DNA of 64,000 nucleotides from SPCO01 sp964579825 (GTDB lineage Bacteria; Chloroflexota; Limnocylindria; Limnocylindrales; CSP1-4): contig CAZOHT010000003.1 of NCBI GenBank assembly GCA_964579825.1, forward strand, positions 1 to 64,000. The letters are read 5' to 3'. Below, in pieces: positions 16,723-24,664 of the stretch (its first letter is position 1; every line of letters starts with the position of its first letter). The notes below the pieces were generated by a model. It was not told the origin of the DNA, ran no database searches, and saw nothing but the letters and a program-made list of their open reading frames with translations. The translations under genes were made by a program, and so were the position numbers.

Positions 16723-17333
16723 TCACGGGTCGCGTGGTCTCGCTGCACGCCCGGGGATCCGCCCGATCTTCCGCCACGGTCCGTAGCGGAACCAGGCTCG
16801 CGCGACGAGGAGCTCCACGGGGACGGGTCCGTACCGTCGCGAGTCGATCGGTTCGCCGAAGCCTTCGGCGGCTGCCTCGTCGTCCGTCGCGTCGCTGAGG
16901 AGCCAGGCCTCGTCCTCGGCCAATTCGAGGATCCCNNNNNNNNNNNNNNNNNNNNNNNNNNNNNNNNNNNNNNNNNNNNNNNNNNNNNNNNNNNNNNNNN
17001 NNNNNNNNNNNNNNNNNNNNNNNNNNNNNNNNNNNCGTCCGTCGCGTCGCTGAGGAGCCAGGCCTCGTCCTCGGCCAATTCGAGGATCCCGTCCGCGAAC
17101 GGCACGCGGTCGCCCGGCCCGGCCGCGACCCGCTTGACGGAGAGGGCCCCGCCATCCGGTTCGCGGAAGACGACGACCGTGCCACGGCGCGGCCAGCGGG
17201 TCGTCGTCGGGTCCACCAGGAGCCAGTCGCCCGCTTCGATGGAGGGCAGCATGCTTGCCTCCGCGACGGCGATGCGCCACGGCCCTCGGATGCGACGAAG
17301 CCCCGCCATCCGACGGGGCCTCGGGGGTGTCAT
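16723..17333 (-). CDS. sodX: S26-family peptidase, Ni-superoxide dismutase maturation protease (split by assembly gap)
   Basis: Upstream of the gap the frame encodes MTPPRPRRMAGLRR, then AEASMLPSIEAGDWLLVD with the SMxP catalytic serine and SVKRVAAGPGD with the catalytic lysine. Downstream of the gap another frame continues with a DSRRYGPVPVE segment, the last conserved block of signal-peptidase-like enzymes. If the 100 N and one copy of the duplicated 55 bases are removed, the two parts join into one continuous protein of about 151 residues. Lying 38 bases behind sodN, it should cut the SodN propeptide to expose the nickel-binding His. M at 17309 is an alternative start. No membrane helix is evident. 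Confidence 0.8.
16881..16935. repeat. 55-bp contig-end duplicate, left copy
   Basis: Identical to 17036-17090. The two copies abut the N run on either side, which is the signature of unmerged overlapping contig ends rather than a biological repeat. Confidence 0.9.
16936..17035. other. assembly gap, 100 N
   Basis: Exactly 100 N, a conventional placeholder length. The flanks overlap by 55 bases, so the true gap is probably absent (negative). Confidence 0.97.
17036..17090. repeat. 55-bp contig-end duplicate, right copy
   Basis: Second copy of the bases at 16881-16935; see the gap entry. Confidence 0.9.
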
Positions 17334-17371
17334 GACTCGCCGCGAGCCGCGAACGGCGTCGAGCGGGATCG

Positions 17372-17785
17372 CTACTTCTTGGTCGACCAGAAGATCTCGC
17401 TGAACTCCTTCACGGCGGCCTGGAGCTGGGCGGCGGCTTCGGCGTCGACGCTTTGCTTGTTCTTGCCGGCGAGCTTGAGCAGCTTCCAGACCTTGTCGTG
17501 CAGGTCAGGGTGCGCCTCCAGGTGCTCCGGCTTGAAGTAGTCGCTCCAGATGACCTGGACTTCGCGCTTGACCTTCTCGGCGTGATCTTCCTTGACCCGG
17601 ACGCAGCGGCTGAACTTGTTGCGCGTCGCGGTGTCGTTGCCATCCAGCCCGTTGATCAGCTCGACCATCTTGGCGACGGTCTGGGCTGCGATCTCGGCCT
17701 CGTGCGGGTCGTAGATGCCGCACGGGATGTCGCAGTGGGCACGTGCGATGGTGGTCGGGGCGAGGAAACTGGTCAGGCGAGACAT
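17372..17785 (-). CDS. sodN: nickel superoxide dismutase precursor
   Basis: The 137-residue precursor has a 16-residue propeptide ending IARA, then the nickel hook HCDIPCGIYDP. After cleavage His1, Cys2 and Cys6 bind nickel and Tyr9 lines the channel. The rest matches the four-helix SodN body (RNKFSRCVRVKEDHAEKVK, WSDYFKPEHLEAHPDLHDKVW). The enzyme converts superoxide to peroxide and oxygen in a hexamer. AAGGAG five bases before ATG 17785 fixes the start. The maturation protease follows directly on the same strand, the classic sodN-sodX arrangement. Confidence 0.96.
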   Translation of the reverse strand: MSRLTSFLAPTTIARAHCDIPCGIYDPHEAEIAAQTVAKMVELINGLDGNDTATRNKFSRCVRVKEDHAEKVKREVQVIWSDYFKPEHLEAHPDLHDKVWKLLKLAGKNKQSVDAEAAAQLQAAVKEFSEIFWSTKK

Positions 17786-17923
17786 GGCACTCCTTCGAGG
17801 CTCAGCGGGTCGGGCAGGTCCCCACCTCGGTCGACTCCAAGTGTCCGAGCGCCCGGCGGGCCTGTCAAACGCGCTCGCGTCGCCGGGTCGTACCATGCGC
17901 GCACGTAGCGGAGCGATCAACCG

Positions 17924-18316
17924 TTGACCTTCCAGGAGATGCTCGAGCTCGTCGTCAAGGGCTTCGAGGTCCTCGGCGTCGGGATCCTCGTGGTGGGGTC
18001 GGCGATGGGGCTGGTCAACTACGCCCGTGACGTTCGATCCGACGGTCGCGGCCGCGCCTACGCCAACCTGCGGGCGAACATCGGCCGCACGATCCTCCTT
18101 GGCCTCGAGGTCCTCATCGTCGCCGACATCGTGCTGACGGTCGCGATCGACTCCACCGTCGAGAGCGCGGTCACCCTCGGCATCATCGTCCTGGTGCGGA
18201 CGTTCCTCAGCTTCTCGCTCGAGATCGAGCTCGACGGCGTGGTCCCGTGGCGGCGTCGCGCCGTCCAGACGGCCGAGGCCAACTCGGATGCCAGGAGCCT
18301 TCCGCCGCTCGCCTGA
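17924..18316 (+). CDS. DUF1622-like integral membrane protein
   Basis: The 130-residue protein has three hydrophobic helices (about 13-32, 55-74 and 80-98), the arginine-rich NYARDVRSDGRGRAYANLR between the first two, and ends in a basic cytoplasmic segment. This matches the DUF1622 family of small membrane proteins of unknown function. I take TTG 17924 with GGAG about 9 bases upstream; ATG 17939 is in frame but its ribosome site would touch the codon. It diverges from sodN. Confidence 0.75.
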   Translation: MTFQEMLELVVKGFEVLGVGILVVGSAMGLVNYARDVRSDGRGRAYANLRANIGRTILLGLEVLIVADIVLTVAIDSTVESAVTLGIIVLVRTFLSFSLEIELDGVVPWRRRAVQTAEANSDARSLPPLA

Positions 18317-18379
18317 ACCGGCGTCCGACGGTCAGTCCGAGGTGGTCAGCCCGAGCCGGACCTGGGGAGCCTGGATCCG

Positions 18380-19471
18380 CTACTGCGCCAGGCCCAACGC
18401 GTACAGGACGCTGCCCTCATCCGGTGGTGAGGTGATCGGTCCCGGGACGTTTGCGTTGCCGCCGACGGAGTAGGGGATCGTCCCGACGAACCGCCCGTTG
18501 ATCTGGTCCACGGCAGGCTGGGCGTAGCCCGTGATGACGAACGCCGCGATGGCCACGATGCAGTACGTGAAGTTGTTGCCGTTGCCTCCGGTCGAGCAGC
18601 CCGGAGGGGCTGCTGGGTCGTCAGACTTCAGGACGATCGGGATGAGGACCGTCTGCTTGTTGTCCACCCAGTACTGGAGGCAGGCCCGGACCGCGCTGGC
18701 GTTGGTCTTGCCCGGGTCGCCGGGGAACTGGGCGGGCAGCGTGAATGGTGGGTTGTTCGGCGTGCACAGGCTGGTCGCGAGCGAACCGGCGCTGTTGCTG
18801 CCGTCCCACGACACCCAGCCGAAGTTGCCCGGGCCATTGGACCCGCTGGTCAGCGCGTAGATGGCCCCTTCCTGCGTCGGCAGTTCCGTGAGACCGATCG
18901 GGAGCAGCTGTCCGCCCGGGGCACCGGGCAGCTTGCCCGTGATAGCCGTGGCGACGGTATTGACCGTCCAGGTGGACTGGCCGATGACGCCGAGGAAGTA
19001 GGTCGCCGGGGTCTTCGTGACGCTGACGGTCACGCCCAGGGCCCTGGTGCCACTGATGGCGCCCGGAGGGGCGGTGTCATTCGGAGTCACCGGTCCGAGG
19101 TCGACGAAGGTGGACCCGGACCGCGGTCCGACGTAGCGAGCGCTCCACGAGCAGATCGATCCACCGCCGGTGGGGCAGTCGTTCTGGGCCATGCGCGTCG
19201 CGATGATCGTGTAGACGTTGTCCGTTGGCGTGAACGCCTTCCCGGCGGCGCCAGCCGGCAGGACGTAGTAATCCGCCAGCCGCTTGGTGCCGGCCATCGC
19301 GCCGAGGTCCGCCGAGTTCTGGCTGTCGCGCCGCTGGAGGAAGACATTGCCGCCGTCGATGACCAGGCCGGTCAGGAGGATGAGCACCACGAGGGAGATG
19401 GCGAACAGGGCCAGGATCTGGCCCTCGGCGGTGCGACGACCGGCGGATGAACGCATGCGAACGGACCTCAT
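18380..19471 (-). CDS. TadG-like pilus-assembly protein
   Basis: The 363-residue protein begins with a basic leader, then GQILALFAISLVVLILLTGLVIDGGNVFLQRRDSQ, the N-terminal membrane helix and DxG..QRR motif of TadE/TadG-type proteins, then NSADLGAMAGTKRLAD. The long remainder is predicted extracellular, Gly/Pro/Asn-rich with several Cys pairs. Tad minor pseudopilins assemble with Flp pili or are displayed at the surface. Its ATG overlaps the stop of the preceding TadE-like gene (ATGA), so the three genes are one transcript. No TadA ATPase, TadB/C, CpaB or Flp pilin is in the window. Confidence 0.83.
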   Translation of the reverse strand: MRSVRMRSSAGRRTAEGQILALFAISLVVLILLTGLVIDGGNVFLQRRDSQNSADLGAMAGTKRLADYYVLPAGAAGKAFTPTDNVYTIIATRMAQNDCPTGGGSICSWSARYVGPRSGSTFVDLGPVTPNDTAPPGAISGTRALGVTVSVTKTPATYFLGVIGQSTWTVNTVATAITGKLPGAPGGQLLPIGLTELPTQEGAIYALTSGSNGPGNFGWVSWDGSNSAGSLATSLCTPNNPPFTLPAQFPGDPGKTNASAVRACLQYWVDNKQTVLIPIVLKSDDPAAPPGCSTGGNGNNFTYCIVAIAAFVITGYAQPAVDQINGRFVGTIPYSVGGNANVPGPITSPPDEGSVLYALGLAQ

Positions 19472-19887
19472 TGGATGACGACCTGGGCGGTCTGGCTGAT
19501 CGTCGGCGTCCCGAGCAGATTGCCGATCACTGGCGTCAGGAAGCGGAACGGACCCTGGACGGTCACCGAGAACACGTCACCGGCTCGGCATGTGGGGGGA
19601 CACACGAAGGTGACCGACGTGGGCGCTGGGGCACCGGCCGGGACTCGACCGGTCGTGACGGCGATCGTGCAGTTCTGCCGAGTCGCGGGGGATACGCCAC
19701 CCGGGCACTCGAACGCCCACTGCTCCACGGATCCCCAGCGGGCGCCTTCGCGGGCTGCCTGGCCGTAGGCGGTGGTCGAATAGACGTACCGCCCGACGTC
19801 GATGAACGCGAACAGCATCAGCAGGAACAGCGGGAGGACGAGGGCGAACTCGACCATGGCCTGGCCGCGTGATCGAGAGCGACGCAT
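19468..19887 (-). CDS. TadE-like pseudopilin
   Basis: The 139-residue protein has the TadE domain at its N-terminus: RSRGQAMVEFALVLPLFLLM, then FIDVGRYVYSTTAYGQAAREGARWGS. A Cys-containing ectodomain follows and ends in SVTVQGPFRFLTPVIGNLLG, typical of TadE C-termini. GTG 19896, which would overlap the previous stop as GTGA, is an equally likely start adding three residues. It is the middle gene of a tightly coupled trio. Confidence 0.85.
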   Translation of the reverse strand: MRRSRSRGQAMVEFALVLPLFLLMLFAFIDVGRYVYSTTAYGQAAREGARWGSVEQWAFECPGGVSPATRQNCTIAVTTGRVPAGAPAPTSVTFVCPPTCRAGDVFSVTVQGPFRFLTPVIGNLLGTPTISQTAQVVIQ

Positions 19888-19892
19888 GCGGC

Positions 19893-21494
19893 TCACTGGG
19901 CCACCACCGTCACGGGCTGGTTGTTGCGAAGGCACGTGTAGGCCGTCTGGCTCTGGGTGAACGCGTTCAGCGTGTTCGCGGCCCCGGCCGGGTTCGTCGC
20001 TACTGTGGTCGTGAACGCGGCTGCCGTCCACAGGTTCCTGGCCTGGAGGACCGTCTTGTTGGTCCCGTCGGCCGTCGGCGTCAGCGTGTCGACCAGGTTC
20101 GGGACCACTCGATCGTTCCCATTGCACGAGGACGCCGTCGTCACGGCGACGGACGGCTGCTGGCCGCCCACGATGACCGCGTTCGTCGCGCTGGCCGTCG
20201 CGACGAACGTGGCCAGCCCGTTCACAGTGAAGGACTGCGGGATGGTGCACGTGAAGGAGCTGCCGCCCTGTCCGCTGGCGGCGAGGGACGCCGGCACCGT
20301 GCACGGGAGGCTCACCGCGACCCCGTTCCGGGTCACCGACACCGTGAACGCGTTGGCCGGGCTGCCCTGGTTGACGACCGTGAAGTAGAGCCAGCCGGTC
20401 GGGCTCTGGAGTTCAGCCTGGGTGGCCGACGCGTTGCGCTGGAGCGTCAGCGGTCCGGACGGGAATGTCGGGGACCCGCTCGTCCCATAGCCGATCCCGC
20501 CGAGGCGGTAGGGCGACGCTTTCAGGTTGACGGCGAGTTTCGGCGCGGGGATCACCCGGACCGTGGCCGCTCCGTTGGACAGGCTCGTCGACAGGCCGCC
20601 GGCATTGCCCTGGGCGCTCGCGGCGATCGTGTAGTCGGCGAACCCGTTCACCGGGTTGACCGCCGGGACGGACCGCGTGAACGTGCAGTACGCGGGCGCC
20701 GCGCCGGCCCCGATCGAGGTCGGCAGCGAGCTGCAGTTTCCCTGGGCAGCCATGTTCGTCCCGTTGGCGCTCCACGTGTAGGCGATCCCGGTCAGGGCGA
20801 GGTTGCCCGTGTTCCGGACGCGGACCCGGTAGCTGACCGTCGTGTTCTCCGGATAGGTGAGGAAGTTGTTGACGTTGGAGGCGTCCTGGCACGGTGCGTA
20901 GTAGTACGTCGGCGCATTCGTGGCATCGGCCTGGGTGCAGGCCGTCGAGATGGCGGCGACGTTGTCCGCGCCCGTACTGCTCGCCCAGACGAGGACTTCC
21001 AATCCGCTCGGGTCGAACGCATCCGAGATGACCGTCGCCTGCGACTCGGCGCTCAAGGTCAGGTTCTGGTTGACGATGCTGCCGAGGATCGGCGTGAGGA
21101 GGCGGAACGGGTACGACACCGTGACCTGGTAGGTGTAGCCGTCCAGGCAGTCGTTGATCGGCTGGACCAGGGCCCCGCCGGGCGTCCGGCACGCGACGGT
21201 CGTCGCGAACTGGCCGCCGATGTTGGTCGCCTCGTTCTGGACGTGCCAGACCACGTTGTTCGGGTTCGAGCAGCCGGCGGTGGAGGCGTCGTCGCACAGC
21301 GGGCTGCGAGAGCCGAAGAACGCCCCTTCCTTCGCCGCGTTCTCGACCGCGACGTACGCGTAGAACAGGCGGCCGAGGTCGATCGCGCCGGCCAGCAGGA
21401 GCAGCATCACGGGGATGACGAGGGCGAACTCGACGAGGCTCTGACCTTGGCCCGACCAGCGCCGACGCGGGCGGGGATCCGACACAGGAGTCAT
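19893..21494 (-). CDS. TadE/G-like protein with large Ig/DUF11-like ectodomain
   Basis: The 533-residue protein starts with a TadE module (GQSLVEFALVIPVMLLLLAGAIDLGRLFYAYVAVENAAKEGA, residues about 18-58; RLLTPILGSIVNQNLTLSAE closes it). It then extends with about 350 residues of Ser/Thr/Asn/Ala-rich beta sequence containing YRVRVRNTGNLALTGIAYTWS and related segments, like the DUF11/CARDB surface modules. This is far longer than an ordinary TadE (about 130-200), so it may be the surface-exposed adhesive member of the set. First gene of the trio; start ATG 21494. Confidence 0.8.
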   Translation of the reverse strand: MTPVSDPRPRRRWSGQGQSLVEFALVIPVMLLLLAGAIDLGRLFYAYVAVENAAKEGAFFGSRSPLCDDASTAGCSNPNNVVWHVQNEATNIGGQFATTVACRTPGGALVQPINDCLDGYTYQVTVSYPFRLLTPILGSIVNQNLTLSAESQATVISDAFDPSGLEVLVWASSTGADNVAAISTACTQADATNAPTYYYAPCQDASNVNNFLTYPENTTVSYRVRVRNTGNLALTGIAYTWSANGTNMAAQGNCSSLPTSIGAGAAPAYCTFTRSVPAVNPVNGFADYTIAASAQGNAGGLSTSLSNGAATVRVIPAPKLAVNLKASPYRLGGIGYGTSGSPTFPSGPLTLQRNASATQAELQSPTGWLYFTVVNQGSPANAFTVSVTRNGVAVSLPCTVPASLAASGQGGSSFTCTIPQSFTVNGLATFVATASATNAVIVGGQQPSVAVTTASSCNGNDRVVPNLVDTLTPTADGTNKTVLQARNLWTAAAFTTTVATNPAGAANTLNAFTQSQTAYTCLRNNQPVTVVAQ

Positions 21495-21734
21495 GAGATC
21501 CGTTGGCAGAGGCGCATCGATGGGGACTCCGGGCCGGGACGATGGATGGCTGAGGGATGGATACCTAGGACAACGGACGAACCGGGACTTTGGTACGGGT
21601 GCCGGGTGCCTCGATGCACCGAAACCGCACGGTCCGGGGGTGACTTCTGGTGCTGATCCGGCCCGGGCGCGGTAGGCTGGACGACCGGCTCGACGACGAC
21701 GGGGCCGTAACAGCGGGGTCGGTATCGCGTTTCC

Positions 21735-22319
21735 ATGGGTGATGAGCTGGACCAGACGGTCCTCGCGCGACTGGTCGCCGACGCCAAGGCTGGCGACGGG
21801 CGAGCGTTCGCTGCGCTCTACGACGCCTATGCCGCGCAGCTCTATCGGTTCCTCCTGCTCCGCGTCCGGCAACCCGCCGACGCCGAGGACCTGCTCCAGC
21901 GGGTGTTCATGAAGGTCGTCGAGGCCCTGCCCCGATACGAGGATCGCGGCCTGCCATTCGGGGCCTGGCTGTTCCGGATCGCCCGCAACGTCGCCATCGA
22001 CTTCGAGCGAGCGCGACCGAGCCACGAGGCCCTGTCCGACGAGCAGCGCGACGCCGCAGAGCGCCAGCCGGCGGTCCTCGCCGAGATCATGGCCAGCCGG
22101 ACGGCGATCCGAGCCGCGCTCGAGGTCCTGACCAAGGAGCAGCGCGACGTCATCGTCTATCGTTTCTTCGCGGGTCTGAGCCCGCGTGAGATCGCGAGCC
22201 TCATGGGCAAGCGTGAAGGCAGCATCCGAGCCATGCAGTTCCGGGCGCTGGCCGCCTTGCGCCGACACCTCGAAGCCGTGGGCGAGACCGATCCGCGTCT
22301 CGCGGAGGCCGGCGCATGA
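21735..22319 (+). CDS. ECF-type RNA polymerase sigma factor
   Basis: The 194-residue protein contains region 2 (YDAYAAQLYRFLLLRVRQPADAEDLLQRVFMKVVEALPRY with WLFRIARNVAIDFER) and region 4 (TKEQRDVIVYRFFAGLSPREIASLMGKREGSIRAMQFRALAALRRHL). Without regions 1 and 3 it is an extracytoplasmic-function sigma. The next gene overlaps it by four bases (ATGA) and encodes a membrane protein likely to hold it inactive. It diverges from the Tad-like operon, which is a possible target. Confidence 0.92.
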   Translation: MGDELDQTVLARLVADAKAGDGRAFAALYDAYAAQLYRFLLLRVRQPADAEDLLQRVFMKVVEALPRYEDRGLPFGAWLFRIARNVAIDFERARPSHEALSDEQRDAAERQPAVLAEIMASRTAIRAALEVLTKEQRDVIVYRFFAGLSPREIASLMGKREGSIRAMQFRALAALRRHLEAVGETDPRLAEAGA

Positions 22320-23404
22320 ACGGCCTGCGCTTCGGCCTGCGCGGGCCCGACTTCGAGACGGACGCCGTCGGCGCGTTCGCCGTCGAATTCGCAGCATCGG
22401 TCGAGGCGTCGTTCACCGTGGACGCCGAGGCCGTCGATCGGGTTCGCGACCAGGTCCTGGCCGCCTTCGCCTCAGGCGCTGTGAGCCTCTCCGGGCACGG
22501 CATCCGGCGACCCTCTCGGCGGCTCACCGTCGCCAGTCTGGCTGCGAGCGCGAGCCTCATGGCCATCGCGGCGGTGGTCAACCAGTCGGACGCGGGCGGG
22601 TTGCTCTATCCGACCCGGCTCGGGATCGAGTCGGCTGTGGTGCCGGTGGCCGACAGTCCTGACGGCTGGGCCGTCCGGATGCACCGCCTCCAGGAGCGGA
22701 TGCACGACACGATCGTGTCGGCCCGCGATGGCGAGGTCGCGGCCGTCGGGATGGCACTGGCCGAGTACCGCATCGAATTGGCGCGCCTGAGCGCCGCCAT
22801 CGCCGTGGATCCGTCCCGTCGGGATGAGCTGGTCGCGGCGATCAGCGCGGATCTCGGCCTGGTCGAGGTCCTCGGGCGGACGTATCACCTGGACGCGGCC
22901 GTGTTGCTCATCGCCGATATGCAGGCGTTGATCGGTTCCGAGGTGGCGCCTGGCGGAGCCGCGCCCGAGACGCCGGCCGTCGAGGGGCCGCCCGGCGTGC
23001 TCCCGCCGGACGACCTGGGCGCGGGTGGCCCGCCGTCCACGAGCAACGCGGGCGGGAATGGCGTCGGGAACGGGCCGACGACGAACAGCGCCGGCGGCAA
23101 CGGGAACGGCAACGGCAGCGCGAACGCGGCGACGAACGACAACGCCGGTGGCAACGGCAACGGCAACGCGAACACGAACGGATCGGCCGGATCAGCCACA
23201 GGGGCCGCGACGCCGGCACCGACCGTGGCGCCGGCACCGCCCGCCGAGCCCGTTGCGACCCCTACCCAGACGCACGGGAACGCCGGCGGCAACGGGAACG
23301 GCAATGCCGGCGGCAACGGGAACGGCAGTGCCGGCGGCAACGGGAACGGCAATGGCGGCAACGGGAACGGCAACGGCCAGGCGGACAAGACGCCCAAGCC
23401 CTGA
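22316..23404 (+). CDS. DUF5667-like membrane anti-sigma candidate with Gly-Asn-rich tail
   Basis: The 362-residue protein has an N-terminal cytoplasmic segment (1-60), one membrane helix (about 62-82), then GGLLYPTRLGIESAVV, the phrase typical of DUF5667 domains, and a helical extracellular region to about 205. The last 150 residues are almost only Gly, Asn, Ala, Pro and Thr, dominated by NAGGNGNG-type repeats (bases about 23270-23395). DUF5667 proteins often partner ECF sigma factors, and the 4-base overlap with the sigma gene supports that here. The low-complexity tail is probably extracellular and disordered. The anti-sigma role is inferred. Confidence 0.75.
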   Translation: MNGLRFGLRGPDFETDAVGAFAVEFAASVEASFTVDAEAVDRVRDQVLAAFASGAVSLSGHGIRRPSRRLTVASLAASASLMAIAAVVNQSDAGGLLYPTRLGIESAVVPVADSPDGWAVRMHRLQERMHDTIVSARDGEVAAVGMALAEYRIELARLSAAIAVDPSRRDELVAAISADLGLVEVLGRTYHLDAAVLLIADMQALIGSEVAPGGAAPETPAVEGPPGVLPPDDLGAGGPPSTSNAGGNGVGNGPTTNSAGGNGNGNGSANAATNDNAGGNGNGNANTNGSAGSATGAATPAPTVAPAPPAEPVATPTQTHGNAGGNGNGNAGGNGNGSAGGNGNGNGGNGNGNGQADKTPKP

Positions 23405-23452
23405 CCGTCCCCGGCCACACGGGCGGGACTGGTGCCGTCGGGCTGCGCCGGG

Positions 23453-24217
23453 TCAGGCGGCTGGGTCGGTGGATCCGCCGTCGTCGGTCGCGACGTCAGG
23501 CTCGACCGCGACCCCCGTCGAGGCTGGCCCGCGGACGATCGAGCGGCCGATGTTGCCGACCAGCAGCGCGACCGCCGAGACCAGATAGAGCTGGCCGACC
23601 AGGGCCTCCGAGACCGCGACCATGCGGCCGATGCTCGTGGCAGCCGTGTAGTCGCCGTATCCGACGGTCGTCTGGGTCACGTAGCTGAAGTAGACGTAGT
23701 CGACCGTCTGCGGGGTGGACGTCTGGACGAAGAACGGACCGTCCGTGAAGTGGTCGACCACCGGGTAGAGGTACGCATAGGTCAGGCCGAGCAGCAGGTA
23801 GATGGCCAGCGCCCCGAGGACGAGCCTGACGGTGATCATCGGGCTCTCGAAGATGTGGCGGAGGATCACGATCGGAGCGGCGAAGGCCAGTAACAAGCCG
23901 ACCATACCGGCCGCCACCGAGCCGTCCTCCGCGCCGACCAGCAGGCCGAGCGCGGCTCCGACGATCGCGATGGTGACGATGATCGAGGCACCGCGGTAGG
24001 AACGTCGGCGTGCTCCCGACGTGTGCAGGACGAACAGGAGCGTGAATCCGCTGAGGGAGACGCTCACGAACTGGCCGATGGCGCCCTGCCCGAGCGCGAA
24101 AGTGAAGATCGTCGCCAGGATCAGGACCAGCACGACACCGTAGTCGTCGCGCTGGTCGAGGCGCGCGGCGAGCCGCGAGTTCCGGGAGAGCAGGCTGGCG
24201 CGCGTCGTGGGCAACAC
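23453..24217 (-). CDS. voltage-independent-type potassium channel
   Basis: This 254-residue protein has about six hydrophobic segments. The pore loop VDYVYFSYVTQTTVGYGDYTA contains the selectivity filter TTVGYGD (183-189), followed by a final pore helix. The preceding helices carry no regularly spaced arginines, so voltage sensing is unlikely. The C-terminus is short and lacks an RCK domain. It should conduct potassium passively across the inner membrane. GTG 24217 is the start; the small membrane gene upstream is 13 bases away and probably in the same transcript. Confidence 0.88.
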   Translation of the reverse strand: MLPTTRASLLSRNSRLAARLDQRDDYGVVLVLILATIFTFALGQGAIGQFVSVSLSGFTLLFVLHTSGARRRSYRGASIIVTIAIVGAALGLLVGAEDGSVAAGMVGLLLAFAAPIVILRHIFESPMITVRLVLGALAIYLLLGLTYAYLYPVVDHFTDGPFFVQTSTPQTVDYVYFSYVTQTTVGYGDYTAATSIGRMVAVSEALVGQLYLVSAVALLVGNIGRSIVRGPASTGVAVEPDVATDDGGSTDPAA

Positions 24218-24230
24218 GGGTGGCCGATGG

Positions 24231-24524
24231 CTACTTGACGTAGCCCTGGACCTGGTCCTTGTTCCCGATCGCGCCGCCGCCGTAGGTGCCCAGGTCCGCG
24301 AGGAGGCCGAGGCCGACGAAGACCCAGCCGAGCGGCGTCAGGCCGCCGACGGCCCAGAAGAGGACGTACATGATCGTCGTCCAGGGCAGGAACAGGAACC
24401 CGAGCGCGGGCAGGAACGCCTGGCCGCCGAAGGTCACGGACCAGCGGGTCGGGTCCGTCAGCCACCAGAACAGGATCAGGGCACGTGGCCCGAGGATGCC
24501 GAGGATCGCGATCCCGCAACACAT
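24231..24524 (-). CDS. small hypothetical membrane protein
   Basis: 97 residues starting MCCGIAILGILGPRALILFWWL, with three hydrophobic stretches (about 4-21, 33-50 and 56-77) and a short NKDQVQGYVK tail. GGGAGG eight bases before ATG 24524 defines the start; longer in-frame starts have no such site. The adjacent vicinal cysteines at the N-terminus are notable. I do not recognise a characterised family. It lies just upstream of the potassium channel gene on the same strand. Confidence 0.65.
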   Translation of the reverse strand: MCCGIAILGILGPRALILFWWLTDPTRWSVTFGGQAFLPALGFLFLPWTTIMYVLFWAVGGLTPLGWVFVGLGLLADLGTYGGGAIGNKDQVQGYVK

Positions 24525-24664
24525 TCCGGTTTCCTCCCGCTCCATCCCCTCGTTGACCCGACCGACAGCATGCGGCATCTGCGCGCGCCCGACAACGCGG
24601 CCACGAGGGTCGCGGTCGACGGCCAGGCAGCCACGTGGGAACGGCGCCGGGTATCATCGGCCGG

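Noticed and set aside
16881..17090. Biological 55-bp direct repeat or frameshifted sodX pseudogene
   Set aside because: Perfect identity exactly abutting both sides of a 100-N run is explained by unmerged contig ends.
19893..22397. 834-residue minus-strand open frame beginning opposite the sigma factor
   Set aside because: Only the part from ATG 21494 has TadE sequence; the upstream part is low-complexity antisense of the sigma gene, and GC-rich DNA leaves such frames open.
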